Source of the DNA: an uncultured Collinsella sp.
Lineage (GTDB): Bacteria > Actinomycetota > Coriobacteriia > Coriobacteriales > Coriobacteriaceae
Reading direction: 5' to 3'
Assembly: GCA_900548565.1 (NCBI GenBank)
Contig: URKV01000012.1
Span: 1 to 23,041, forward strand
DNA length: 23,041 bases
Each line of letters begins with the position of its first letter. Position 1 is the first letter of the stretch. Below the pieces are notes generated by a model, which made no database searches, had not been told where the DNA came from, and saw only the letters and a program-made list of their open reading frames with translations. The position numbers and the translations under genes were made by a program. Shown one piece after another: positions 1-8,403 of this stretch.

Positions 1-41
1 CTCAGGAGTCTCGTGGGCTCGGAGATGTGTATAAGAGACAG
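1..41. other. Nextera sequencing adapter left at the contig end (artefact)
   Basis: Bases 8-41 are identical to the 34-base Nextera read-2 adapter, including the 19-base transposase mosaic end AGATGTGTATAAGAGACAG at 23-41. Bases 1-7, CTCAGGA, match the last seven bases of the i7 index oligo I know as N704 (GCTCAGGA). Genomic sequence therefore starts at about base 42. Translating through the adapter gives the familiar artefact peptides LYTSPSPRD on the minus strand and MGSEMCIRDR on the plus strand. Seen in sequence; the index identity is from memory. Confidence 0.98.
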
Positions 42-2398
42 GAGCTGCTTCCACCGGAACCGCCACCACTCGAACCACCATCGCCGTTTGCTGTCATCGG
101 GGCGTCGTGAAGTCCTGTCGTATCCGCGCTGCCGCATACGCCGACCTGAACTTCCGAGCGCTCGCATGCCGCGTCGGGCACATGAAGCTCGTGCAGTACG
201 GCACCCAGCGCCGAGTTTGCGCCCGGTCGAATTTCCTTAAGCGTTACGGGATCGAGCGCCACCAGGTCACGCGCCTTCGCATACAGCGTGACGCGTTTGC
301 CCACTTCGTCGCTCCAACTCTCGGGGATGGCGAAGCTCATGCGGAACTGTGCCGTGCAACCCGGTGCCAGCACGGCGTTGCCGTTGTCGGCAACCAGCGG
401 GTGCGTTGCAAAACGTGCGCCCAGCGTCTCGAGCGCGTACTTCACGTGTGCCATGTCGTTGGCCGAAGCGTCCTCGGCAAGCTCTGGATCAAAGATCGAA
501 GCCATGCGTGCGTTTACTCCGAATCCGATGGATGCGCTGGAGAACGGCTGGCTGGAGCCCTCTCGGTACAGATCGATCGTGCCGGCGGTCAACAAGGTGT
601 TGCCGTCGTTTCGCACCGTGACCATGAAGGATTCGCCTGATGCTCCGGGCACCACCGCGCCCGAGGTAGCGACCGCGCCCGTCGGAGTGGCACACGCCAC
701 CAAGGGCACTTCGATGCCGTGCAGCTCTGCCTCGCTCTTCTCCGCGCTCACAATGTGCGTGGCGAGCGCGGAGAGCATGCCTCCCGACGTCAAAAAAGTC
801 GTTATCTGATCGACGGGATGGTCCAGCTCGCACATCACGAACGGTTCCGTGAACAGATCGCCTGCCAAGGTGCTGGCGAAGATGCGGAAGTGCTTGCCCA
901 TCACTGCTACCGGGTTGCCTTCTTCGTCGTAGGTTTGTCCCACCTTGCCATCGGTGTTCTCTACATAGAGCACGCACCTGCCGTTGTTGCTTACGCTAAA
1001 CGATGCCGGGCCACAGCCTGCGGCACCCACGGGCTGCGTTGCAAATGCCGATGCGCCTCGCGTCCAAGTAATATGCTGCAGTTGCTCGTTGACGGTTGCC
1101 AAAAAGCCCGAATGTTGTGGCCACGGTACCGCACGGGGCACCGTAGCGTCTGGTGACATAACGCCCCAGCCCGCAATGGACTGGCCAATCACGGCGTACG
1201 ATGCGCAGCCACAACCGCCTGCAGTCTCGTATACAACGGGCACCACCATTTTGCCGCTGATATTCTCGGGCGCGCCCAGTTCGATACTCGACGGTGCCTG
1301 CGGAAAGCGGAGGACCTGACGGAACGTGAGGCTGTCGCCCAAATCATCCGACCACAGGGTAAAGCACTCCAGCGTAACCTCAGCCTCGCTGCCGAGTGCC
1401 TTTTCTGCGGTGGTTCCGCGACGGTGGAGGTAGGCACCCGACAGACGTCCGTCGACAAGCGTCTTGCCCACCGTGATGCGTGGACACTGCAGACAATGGT
1501 AACCGTCCTCCTGCAGGCGGCCGCGCGAGATGCTGCGCCACGACGTGTGCGATACCACGCGAACTTCGCTATTGCTTATGCGCAGGCGCACAACGGACAG
1601 TATGCCGGCTGTGCTTGCCGTATCGAAAAGGGTGCTGTCGCCGTCGGGGCGCTCGCCCGAGACCAACAGCACGTAGGCGTCCTGGTTTCCTCTTCCGTCC
1701 GTATATTCCGCTACGTCGAAGTCGTAATCGTATATGCCGTCGCGCTCCACGTCTTCCTCGCCAAACCCAAGGGGAAAGTCCACAGGCGTGGGAGCGGACC
1801 ACGTTCCGTTTGCCTTTGTGTGTACCACCAGGCGCGAGCGACCATTGTCGCCGTAGCGCACCGAGGCGATACGGAACAGGCATTCTACGCCGGCAATCAT
1901 TGCCAGCTTCATGTGGGCTTCGCTGAGCACGCCAGCAAACAGCACGTTGTCGCTCGAGGGCTTGATGCCGCCACGCTCGTCCTCCGACACGCCGGCAGAA
2001 TCGGCGTTCGGGTCGGCAACGGTGTTCGTTGCCTGACCGATGTAGGTGTACTCATACATCGGCGCGGCGTTTTCGTCGTTCTCTATCAGTGCATGGACGA
2101 AATGCTCGATCTGTCCCGTGTCGTCGCTTTCTGCATCCGCCTCGAGCTCAATGCGCGTGACCGCTTGATCCCAATCGCGCACGACAGGCGCGGCGTTTAC
2201 GGCAGTGGCCTTAACCTCGGCGCGTGCGAGCAGTTCGGCGTTGGTGACGATGGTGGCCGATGCGATAAATTGCGGCACGCCGCCCGCCTCAATGTTGCCG
2301 GCCGAGCCGAAGCGGGCATCCAGCGTATAAGGCGTATCTCCACCCAATGCGAGCTCAGAGCGCTGGAGCACATACTGGTCGCCATTGTTCACCGACAT
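42..2398 (-). CDS. Large extracellular-type protein, 3' end missing (possible C-terminal half of a split gene)
   Basis: About 785 codons are seen before the adapter cuts the gene. I do not recognise the family. The chain is acidic and beta-rich. Motifs such as RLVVHTKANGTWSAP and a late FMVTVRNDGNTLLTAG stretch suggest propeller-like blades followed by a CARDB/Ig-like domain (inference). The last genomic residues are a Gly/Ser-rich linker (GGSSGGGSGGSSS), which often precedes a wall or membrane anchor, but any anchor is lost. The ATG at 2398 lies 3 nt after the TGA of the upstream gene and in the same frame, has no Shine-Dalgarno sequence, and the product has no signal peptide. It may be made by reinitiation, or it may be the severed C-terminal part of the upstream protein. 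The final residues in any translation past base 42 are adapter. Confidence 0.75.
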
Positions 2399-2401
2399 AT
2401 T

Positions 2402-4189
2402 TCACGAATCGATGAGTGTGGGCCACGACCCCGACCAAGCCTTGGTGGTCCACTTGAACATTACGAACTGGAGTATCACATCGACATCGACGTCCGCACC
2501 CACGCGCAGTCGCGGAAGCTGGTGTCCATCTGCCTTCTCGTACCCAATGAACAGCGTGAGGGATGCAGCGCCGCGCACGGCAGACGAAGCGACGCCTGCA
2601 ACGCCGGCGCCAAAGGTGACGGCAAGCCCGATCTGGATGGTGAACGAGCCCGAGGTGTTTGAATAGTCGAGCGAAATGTTTTTAAAAAACGCCGCGCCGC
2701 TGCCGTGCGTGTGGGCACCCACGGCGAGCGCCAGCTTCGCCAGCACCCAGGGGTTGACGTTTAGGAAAAACGGCACCGGTCCTAGGGTAAACTGCTCGGT
2801 CCAATTGAGGTCGGTTCTTATCTGGAAGAGAGCCTTGATATTGCCGTATGCGGGGTCGTTGTTGTTACCCCAGGTTTTGCCCACCCAATCGTAGGCGAGC
2901 GAGCCGTACAGCTGTGTGGCGATATCCATCGTGAACAGCAGCGTGCAATGGTGGCGAAGGAGCTTGGTGTTTCTTGGATCGGTACCCGAACCGGCACTCA
3001 TACTCTTATATTGATTCCACTTCCCCTCCATCTCGTCGAGGTAGCGGTTTGCCTGCTTGGCACCCGACTCGCGCGGCGATTTCTTCCAGTATTCCGGATC
3101 AGGGTTGCCCGAATCGTTCATATAGCTGGCTGGTTTGTATCCTCCGCCAAACAGCACGTACCCGGCAAACGAGAAATCGAAGAGAATCGGAAATGTGGGC
3201 ATCCAGCACGTGAACTTATTGCCGCCGATGCCGGGAAACGCCGCGGGGAAATCAAACGGGGTGATCTCTTGGTCCATGGTGGTGGGGATGATAGTCGTCG
3301 AGCCCGATTCCGCCTTTGCGGCCGGCGCGGTGACAACGGCCATGGGGGAGGAGAGCGTGTAGGTTTTGCCCTGGTAGTCGAGCGCAAAGCGCAACTTGCA
3401 TCCTTCCTCCAGAAGGTTTGACGCTGCATCGAGGAACTTGTCTTCGAGCGTGAACGTCGCCAGATTATCCGCGCCCGGTGCGCTGGCCTTGACTTGGCCA
3501 ATCTGCGTGACGGTTTCGGGCGAGCTGCCCGTGGCGGGCATTACCTTGTTGATGCGCAGCGTTGCCCGCCCGCCCTGCGGCAGATGCGCCTGCACGGTAA
3601 AGGCGTGCGTATCGGGCTGCTCGTTTGCCGTGTCGTCCTTCGGCAATGCCATGAACGTGGCTTCAGCGTACTGGATGTCCCATTCGTCGAATGTGAGCTG
3701 GCGGAAGTACGGCTCGCCGTCGGAAAGCGGACGCGTGGGCGCGGTTATGGCGGTGCCGCCCTGGATACGCGCAAGGGGAATCTCGACATCACGGTAGCCC
3801 GCCATGCTAATGGAGATGCCGCCGTTAAAGTCGTACGCGTCGAGAAGCGTCGCCTCGTCCACGTAGCCTTCCGAAAGCGGCGCGACCTCAAAGATGGCCG
3901 TGCCTTCGTCATCGGTCGTGGCGGTGAGCTGCTTGTCTGTGGCATAGCGCGATGTGAGCGTGACCTGGGCACCCGCGATGGGCGTATTCTTGTTGGCGAC
4001 GTCGACCACGACCACACCAAACATGGTGCGCGAGAGAACGAGCACCCTGAAGGGGTCTTTTTCGTCGGCATAGGCTTCGGTGGGCGCGAACGGCAATATG
4101 AAGGCATTTGCGCTTCCCGGCACGCGCGGCAACATAATGCTCGCCAGCGAGGATGCTCCGGCAACAAGTAACGAACGGCGATCAAGCAT
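2402..4189 (-). CDS. Tat-exported protein with carboxypeptidase-regulatory-like domain, unknown function
   Basis: 595 aa from the ATG at 4189. That start is preceded by GGGAG about 6 nt upstream and gives a clean twin-arginine signal: MLDRRSLLVAGASSLASIM, with likely cleavage near GSANA or EAYA. An upstream in-frame ATG at 4285 would bury the signal, so I reject it. After the signal, about residues 45-130 look like a carboxypeptidase regulatory-like/Ig fold (PIAGAQVTLTSRYATDKQLT, then DDEGTAIF). The remainder is unrecognised, with several aromatic- and glycine-rich, beta-like stretches. The protein ends at TGA 2404-2402, and the downstream frame continues in register after it. It lies downstream of a LuxR-type regulator, separated by 158 nt that contain two hairpins. 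Its role is unknown; a surface or secreted location is inferred from the signal. Confidence 0.82.
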   Translation of the reverse strand: MLDRRSLLVAGASSLASIMLPRVPGSANAFILPFAPTEAYADEKDPFRVLVLSRTMFGVVVVDVANKNTPIAGAQVTLTSRYATDKQLTATTDDEGTAIFEVAPLSEGYVDEATLLDAYDFNGGISISMAGYRDVEIPLARIQGGTAITAPTRPLSDGEPYFRQLTFDEWDIQYAEATFMALPKDDTANEQPDTHAFTVQAHLPQGGRATLRINKVMPATGSSPETVTQIGQVKASAPGADNLATFTLEDKFLDAASNLLEEGCKLRFALDYQGKTYTLSSPMAVVTAPAAKAESGSTTIIPTTMDQEITPFDFPAAFPGIGGNKFTCWMPTFPILFDFSFAGYVLFGGGYKPASYMNDSGNPDPEYWKKSPRESGAKQANRYLDEMEGKWNQYKSMSAGSGTDPRNTKLLRHHCTLLFTMDIATQLYGSLAYDWVGKTWGNNNDPAYGNIKALFQIRTDLNWTEQFTLGPVPFFLNVNPWVLAKLALAVGAHTHGSGAAFFKNISLDYSNTSGSFTIQIGLAVTFGAGVAGVASSAVRGAASLTLFIGYEKADGHQLPRLRVGADVDVDVILQFVMFKWTTKAWSGSWPTLIDS

Positions 4190-4245
4190 CTTTGGCTCCC
4201 ATCCCGCAGGTATCGGTGGAAATAATCCAATTTTGCGAGAAGGTG

Positions 4246-4326
4246 CCCCGTGGCGGTAGTGCCGTTCGGGGACCAAAATGTCCAATTTGAGCGCGCGAAA
4301 GCGTCAGCCCCCCCGGAGCGCTTTCG
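4246..4326 (-). promoter_or_regulatory. Two hairpins in the leader of the Tat-exported gene
   Basis: The 158-nt gap (4190-4347) holds two inverted repeats. One is CCCCG/CGGGG at 4246-4250 and 4267-4271 with inner GGC/GCC pairs; the other is an 8-bp perfect CGAAAGCG/CGCTTTCG at 4296-4303 and 4319-4326. Neither has a U-tract on the minus strand, so they are not standard terminators. A repeated AAATTGGA word lies near both. They could end the LuxR transcript or act in the leader of the next gene; the role is not shown. Confidence 0.35.
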
Positions 4327-4347
4327 ATACGCCGGGCAGTCTGGCCG

Positions 4348-5352
4348 CTAGCGCAACATGTGGGCAATCAGCTCGGCGCGAGTTCCGATACCAAGCTTGG
4401 CATACACTCCTGATAGGCGGTTTTTAACGGTGCCCGGCGACACACCCATATGGCGTGCGATTTCGGCGTTGGTCCAACCGCGGCAGGCGAGCATAGCCAT
4501 GGTGAACTCCGTGGTCGTTAAATCGTCGGCCACGTCCTCGCCCGAATCGGGGTTGTGGATGCGCCGCCAGCCGTAGCTGAATCGATACGTAATCTCGATG
4601 ATGCGAGCGAAATCGTCGGGGCATTGCGATTTTAAGCATGCCTCGATGAGTCCCTGCAAAAGGCCGTGGTGCTCGCCAATGAGCTCGATAAGGCCGTCGG
4701 GGCGCGCAATGTCCCAAGCAGCTCCGAAGTGCGTTTTTGCGGCGTCGATGTCCTTGAGGCTCATACATGCCATGGAAGCTGCCAGGTGCAGGAATAGTTC
4801 CGAGATGGGATAGCTTCCCTGTTTCATAATCAGGGCGTTTTCCGCCATGCCTAGGCTGCGGCCGTATTCGCCGCGCAGATACAAGGCGTGCGCCATCACG
4901 TAGCTGGCGAACAGGCGCAGGCCTTCGGGCAGATGCGCCGCAAGTGGATAAAACTCTTCGGCAGAATACGGGGAAGGCAAGTGCAACAGGACGCTCGCGG
5001 CCGAGGCGAACAGGATATACGTGGCGTGGATGGCGGGCGATTCTTTGTCGGCTGGCGTATCGAGGATGCCCGCAAGGCACCGACGGGCGTCGGCGATACG
5101 GTTGAGCGACAGACTGGCATATCCGCAGATAAAGCATGCGGAATAGCGCGGTGCGGGATCGGTGGCGTCAAGATAGGGGCGCGCCGTCTTGGCAGCGAGG
5201 GTGGCCTGTCCGCGAAAGTACAGCGCTTCTGCCGTGGCGATGGCGCGTGAATCGGGGTCGGAAATGCCTGCAACCGCAGCGTCAATCTGCCCCGGCACAA
5301 AGGCGGTGCACATCAACGGCATGGGAACGCATGGGTAGCCATCGCAGTCCAT
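4348..5352 (-). CDS. LuxR-family (C-terminal HTH) transcriptional regulator
   Basis: 334 aa from the ATG at 5352, chosen because GGGAG lies about 7 nt upstream; an in-frame ATG at 5379 adds nine residues and has no better support. The first ~270 residues are alpha-helical with Ala/Leu/Tyr spacing like TPR or MalT-type helical repeats, and no receiver domain is present. The last ~55 residues are a GerE/LuxR helix-turn-helix (LTTTEFTMAMLACRGWTNAEIARHMGVS, then GTVKNRLSGVYAKLGIGTRAEL, written in two pieces). It should be a DNA-binding activator whose ligand or partner is unknown. It lies 67 nt after the sensor kinase and 158 nt before the Tat-exported gene, which is its most obvious candidate target (inference). 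Confidence 0.88.
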   Translation of the reverse strand: MDCDGYPCVPMPLMCTAFVPGQIDAAVAGISDPDSRAIATAEALYFRGQATLAAKTARPYLDATDPAPRYSACFICGYASLSLNRIADARRCLAGILDTPADKESPAIHATYILFASAASVLLHLPSPYSAEEFYPLAAHLPEGLRLFASYVMAHALYLRGEYGRSLGMAENALIMKQGSYPISELFLHLAASMACMSLKDIDAAKTHFGAAWDIARPDGLIELIGEHHGLLQGLIEACLKSQCPDDFARIIEITYRFSYGWRRIHNPDSGEDVADDLTTTEFTMAMLACRGWTNAEIARHMGVSPGTVKNRLSGVYAKLGIGTRAELIAHMLR

Positions 5353-5419
5353 CTTCCATCTCCCAACAGCTGGCAACAATGCAGCAATTGTACCCCTGTT
5401 GCTCGGGACCCCTTTCGTT

Positions 5420-6571
5420 TTACTGTTCGGTTGACGCTGCGGATCGTTTTGGAAGGCTTACGAGCATGGTGGTCCCGTTCTCGGAACTTGCTTCGACCTC
5501 TACAGCGCCACCGTGAAGCGCTGCAATCTCCCAAACGAGCGCTAGCCCGAGTCCTGCGCCGCCGTATGCCCTGCTGCGGGATTTGTCTAGACGAAAGAAC
5601 GGCTGGAAGATGCTCTCACGGTACTGCTTGGGTATTCCCGGGCCCTGGTCCTCGACTCGCAGGAACACGTGGCTGTCGTTGTCGCAGATGGAGACGGTAA
5701 CGCTCGAGTCGGTGCGGCTATAGCGGATAGCGTTTTCGACCAGATTAAACACCAGCCGATAGAGGAGCGTGTCGCTCCCGATTACTAAAGCGTCTCCAGC
5801 ACAATTGAGGGCTATGCCTTTATTTTCGGCAAGTGGTGCAAGGTCGGTGAGGACCTCTTCGGACAAGGGGCCGAGTTCAACAGCGTCCCCGCAAGGGACG
5901 CTGCGAAGCTCACTCATCTCGAGCAATACCTCGGTCATTCGAGACATGCGCTCGGTTTGTTCTTGTAGCAGGCCGAGCAGCTCGGCTGTTTCGGGTTGCA
6001 AACCGGAGTGCTCGGAGATGAATAGTTCAATCTGTGCTTGCATAAGGGCGAGCGGGGTGCGCAGCTCGTGTGCGGCGTTGCCGGTAAACTGACGCTGCGC
6101 AGAGAACCCTTCGCCAAGACGGGCGATCATGTCGTTGAAAGAGGCGCTGCATCGCTGTAGCTCGGTGGGCACATCTTCACTGAGTCTGATTTCGCTTAGG
6201 TTGTCAGGCTGCACACACTCAACCTGGGCTGCAAAAGCCCGTAGCGGTTTGAGTGCACGGCCGCTCACAAAGTATGCCAGCGCGCCGCCAAGGAGTGTGA
6301 CTCCAGCCGTGATGTACCAGGCTGTCGTGCCAAAAGACTCTTGCGCGTCGTTTACGACGATCGTGACCTTGTCATCGAGGGCCGCTTTCGTTGGGTCGAA
6401 CGCCCGGAGCGAATCTTCGCCGGTTGCGTTAAAGGCCGAGATGTCGCTGCCGATGGCATCCATGTAGCGCATGCCCGTATAGCCGACCAGACAGTTCGTC
6501 AGCACGCACGCCGCACACGTCAGCAGTGCCGTCATAATCGTTATGCGCCATTGCAGCGAAAGCCTTTTCAT
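5420..6571 (-). CDS. Sensor histidine kinase (EnvZ/BaeS type)
   Basis: 383 aa. Two membrane segments (about residues 10-32 and 83-104) bracket a short extracytoplasmic loop of about 50 residues. A HAMP-like linker follows, then a HisKA domain with the phospho-acceptor His168 in HELRTP, an N box VFNLVENAIRY (274-284), a G1 box DQGPGIP (308-314) and a G2 box GGAGLGLAL (337-345). All catalytic boxes are intact. Its ATG overlaps the response-regulator stop by ATGA (6568-6571), so the pair is translationally coupled. The sensed signal is unknown. The pair is transcribed away from the CXXC/polyferredoxin/TlpA cluster, which is a natural candidate target. Confidence 0.95.
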   Translation of the reverse strand: MKRLSLQWRITIMTALLTCAACVLTNCLVGYTGMRYMDAIGSDISAFNATGEDSLRAFDPTKAALDDKVTIVVNDAQESFGTTAWYITAGVTLLGGALAYFVSGRALKPLRAFAAQVECVQPDNLSEIRLSEDVPTELQRCSASFNDMIARLGEGFSAQRQFTGNAAHELRTPLALMQAQIELFISEHSGLQPETAELLGLLQEQTERMSRMTEVLLEMSELRSVPCGDAVELGPLSEEVLTDLAPLAENKGIALNCAGDALVIGSDTLLYRLVFNLVENAIRYSRTDSSVTVSICDNDSHVFLRVEDQGPGIPKQYRESIFQPFFRLDKSRSRAYGGAGLGLALVWEIAALHGGAVEVEASSENGTTMLVSLPKRSAASTEQ

Positions 6572-7242
6572 TCGCTATCCTCCATAACGTAGCCCTCTCC
6601 AATCCGATTGCGAATCGGGTCGTATCCCAAAGCGCTGCGTAGCTTTTTGCGGAGTGACGAGATGTGAACGCGGGTTGCGTTGCTAAAGCTGTTCACGCTG
6701 CTATCCCAAACGTGCTCGATAAGCTCCTCTTGGCTTACCGGTCGCCCCTGATTAAGCATCAGGTATTCCAAGATTCCCGTTTCCTTGCGTGTAAGAGATA
6801 GAGCCTCACTGTCCACGGAAGCGATGCGCGCCTTGGTGTCAAAGCTGAGCTTTCCGCAGGTTAATACTATGTCGCTTTGTGCGAAGCGCCTGAGGGTAAG
6901 GCTGCGGATCCTTGCCGCAAGTTCGTCCAGATGAAACGGCTTGGTAAGGTAATCGTTGGCGCCGGCATCGAGTCCGGCGACTTTATCGGATACTTCGCCA
7001 CGCGCGGACAGAATCAGTACCTTAGTCTCGCAATCGGTTTTCCTAAGTTCCCTGAGCACGGTCATGCCATCGATACGGGGAAGGTTGAGGTCGAGTACCA
7101 CGAGGTCAAAGACTTCGACGCTCAGCAGGTCGAGCGCCTCCTGTCCGTCGTGGCAGCAGTCGACGCTGTACGCCAAGTTTCGCAAGCTGCGCGCGATTGC
7201 ATCGCACAGTGCTCGCTCGTCTTCGACGATCAAAATACGCAT
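6568..7242 (-). CDS. OmpR/PhoB-family response regulator
   Basis: 224 aa from the ATG at 7242. AAGGAG sits 6 nt upstream; a further upstream in-frame ATG at 7260 precedes the SD and is rejected. The receiver domain (1-~115) has the acidic pair in VEDE, the phospho-acceptor Asp51 in VLDLNLP and Lys101 in LTKPF. A winged-helix DNA-binding domain follows (about 130-224) with the recognition region NSFSNATRVHISSLRKKL. It partners the overlapping kinase. The start is 90 nt from the divergent CXXC-peptide gene, so one intergenic region probably serves both operons. Confidence 0.96.
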   Translation of the reverse strand: MRILIVEDERALCDAIARSLRNLAYSVDCCHDGQEALDLLSVEVFDLVVLDLNLPRIDGMTVLRELRKTDCETKVLILSARGEVSDKVAGLDAGANDYLTKPFHLDELAARIRSLTLRRFAQSDIVLTCGKLSFDTKARIASVDSEALSLTRKETGILEYLMLNQGRPVSQEELIEHVWDSSVNSFSNATRVHISSLRKKLRSALGYDPIRNRIGEGYVMEDSE

Positions 7243-7272
7243 AACAGTCTCCTTGCACATTCCAAATCGCGC

Positions 7273-7300
7273 TTAACACGGATTTTATAGTCGATATGGT
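7273..7300 (+). promoter_or_regulatory. Candidate promoter of the redox cassette
   Basis: TTAACA (7273-7278), a 16-nt spacer and TATGGT (7295-7300) resemble a sigma-70-type promoter facing the CXXC-peptide gene. It lies in the 90-nt gap shared with the divergent response regulator. It is based on hexamer similarity only. Confidence 0.3.
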
Positions 7301-7332
7301 CCAATGGTCGCGTAACGAAAGGAGTGGTTGGG

Positions 7333-7479
7333 TTGTTCAAAGCGGTAAAACCCGTGGTACAGGTCGCTTTGTTGATCGTCGGAATTGCCATGGTGTGCTT
7401 TGGTGTTATGCGTGGCGAGGCGGATGCCGTGCTGGCCAAAGCGATTAGGCTGTGCTTGGAGTGTATCGGAATTGGATAA
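7333..7479 (+). CDS. CD1871A-family CXXC-motif membrane peptide
   Basis: 48 aa, starting at TTG 7333 with AAAGGAG at 7318-7324 (8-nt spacing). The in-frame GTG at 7324 overlaps that SD and is less likely. The peptide has one hydrophobic segment (VVQVALLIVGIAMVCFGVM), a short RGEADAVLAKA region and the C-terminal signature CLECIGIG, which matches the small CXXC proteins named after Clostridioides difficile CD1871A. The family's function is not established; the terminal CLEC pair suggests thiol redox or metal binding at the membrane. Its last 8 nt overlap the polyferredoxin gene, so the two are probably translationally coupled. It is easily missed because of its size and TTG start. Confidence 0.85.
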   Translation: MFKAVKPVVQVALLIVGIAMVCFGVMRGEADAVLAKAIRLCLECIGIG

Positions 7480-8374
7480 AAGAGAAAACACTGCGTCGCA
7501 TGTTTTGGCCCGATTTCGCGGATTCATTCAGGCGGCGGCGACGCTGGTCACCAATATTCACCTGCCAAACTTTGCCAAAGGAAGCATCTATCAGGGCGCG
7601 GGAAAAACAGTCTGCGTACCTGGACTTAATTGCTATTCGTGCCCCGCGGCATCGGGTGCGTGCCCCATCGGGTCGTTCCAGTCGGTGGTAGGTTCATCCA
7701 AGTTCAACTTTTCTTACTATGTTACCGGTACGCTCATTTTGCTCGGCGTGCTGCTGGGGCGCTTTGTATGTGGCTTTCTGTGCCCGTTTGGCTGGCTGCA
7801 GGAGCTGCTTCATAAGATTCCCGGCAAAAAGTTCTCCACGAAAAAGCTCAAGCCGCTCACGTACATCAAGTACGTCGTGCTGCTGTTTGCCGTGGTGCTG
7901 CTGCCCGTCTTGGTGGTTAACGACGTGGGCATGGGCGACCCGTTCTTTTGCAAGTACATCTGTCCACAGGGTGTGCTCGAGGGCGCCATTCCGCTGGCCA
8001 TTGCCAATGCCGGCATTCGATCTGCGCTGGGACATCTCTTTACTTGGAAGCTTTTCATTCTCATTGCCGTGGTGCTGCTGAGCGTTTTGTTCTATCGCCC
8101 CTTCTGCAAATGGATTTGCCCGCTCGGCGCATTCTATGCGCTCATGAATAAGGTGTCCCTATTGGGAATCCGGGTCGATGCATGCAGATGCGTCTCGTGC
8201 GGCAAGTGTTCAAGGGTTTGTCAGATGGACGTTGATGTGGTCCGCGCGCCCAATCATGCCGAATGTATCCGGTGCGGAAAGTGCATCGGGGCCTGTCCCG
8301 TCGATGCCATCAGCTATCGCTATGGCCTGGATGTGTCGGCGGAAAAGCTCCCCTTGACCGCCGATAAAAAGTAA
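7472..8374 (+). CDS. Membrane-bound 4Fe-4S polyferredoxin (NapH/CcoG-like)
   Basis: 300 aa from TTG 7472, with TTGGAG about 10 nt upstream; earlier in-frame ATGs would read through the preceding gene in another frame. It has several membrane segments (about 83-103, 131-150 and 193-209, plus a weaker one). Cys pairs lie at membrane borders: CGFLCPFGW (100, 104), CKYICPQG (160, 164) and CKWICPLG (212, 216). An N-terminal Cys cluster occupies 48-64. Two classic [4Fe-4S] ferredoxin motifs follow, C240-x2-C243-x2-C246-x3-C250 and C265-x2-C268-x2-C271-x3-CP. Such proteins pass electrons between quinone or cytosolic donors and membrane or extracytoplasmic partners. It lies between the CXXC peptide and a thioredoxin lipoprotein (29 nt away), which suggests electron export to that lipoprotein (inference). 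Confidence 0.92.
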   Translation: MDKRENTASHVLARFRGFIQAAATLVTNIHLPNFAKGSIYQGAGKTVCVPGLNCYSCPAASGACPIGSFQSVVGSSKFNFSYYVTGTLILLGVLLGRFVCGFLCPFGWLQELLHKIPGKKFSTKKLKPLTYIKYVVLLFAVVLLPVLVVNDVGMGDPFFCKYICPQGVLEGAIPLAIANAGIRSALGHLFTWKLFILIAVVLLSVLFYRPFCKWICPLGAFYALMNKVSLLGIRVDACRCVSCGKCSRVCQMDVDVVRAPNHAECIRCGKCIGACPVDAISYRYGLDVSAEKLPLTADKK

Positions 8375-8403
8375 ACAAGCTTCGACAAAACGGAGGAATG
8401 ACC

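Noticed and set aside
2402..2404. Selenocysteine at the in-frame TGA
   Set aside because: No convincing stem-loop is seen just 3' of the TGA on the minus strand, and the surrounding residues do not look like a redox site. A nonsense change or a true stop is simpler.
1424..2662. Long open frame (412 codons) on the plus strand
   Set aside because: It lies opposite two better-supported minus-strand genes, is rich in Arg, His and Cys, and crosses their junction. It is a shadow of high-GC coding sequence.
4190..4285. Use of ATG 4285 as start of the Tat-exported gene
   Set aside because: It would add 32 residues before the twin-arginine signal and lacks an SD; ATG 4189 has one.
7385..7471. ATG 7385 as start of the polyferredoxin
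   Set aside because: This extension overlaps the CXXC-peptide gene in another frame and encodes an unlikely Cys/Trp/Arg-rich stretch. TTG 7472 has an SD and matches where homologous proteins begin.
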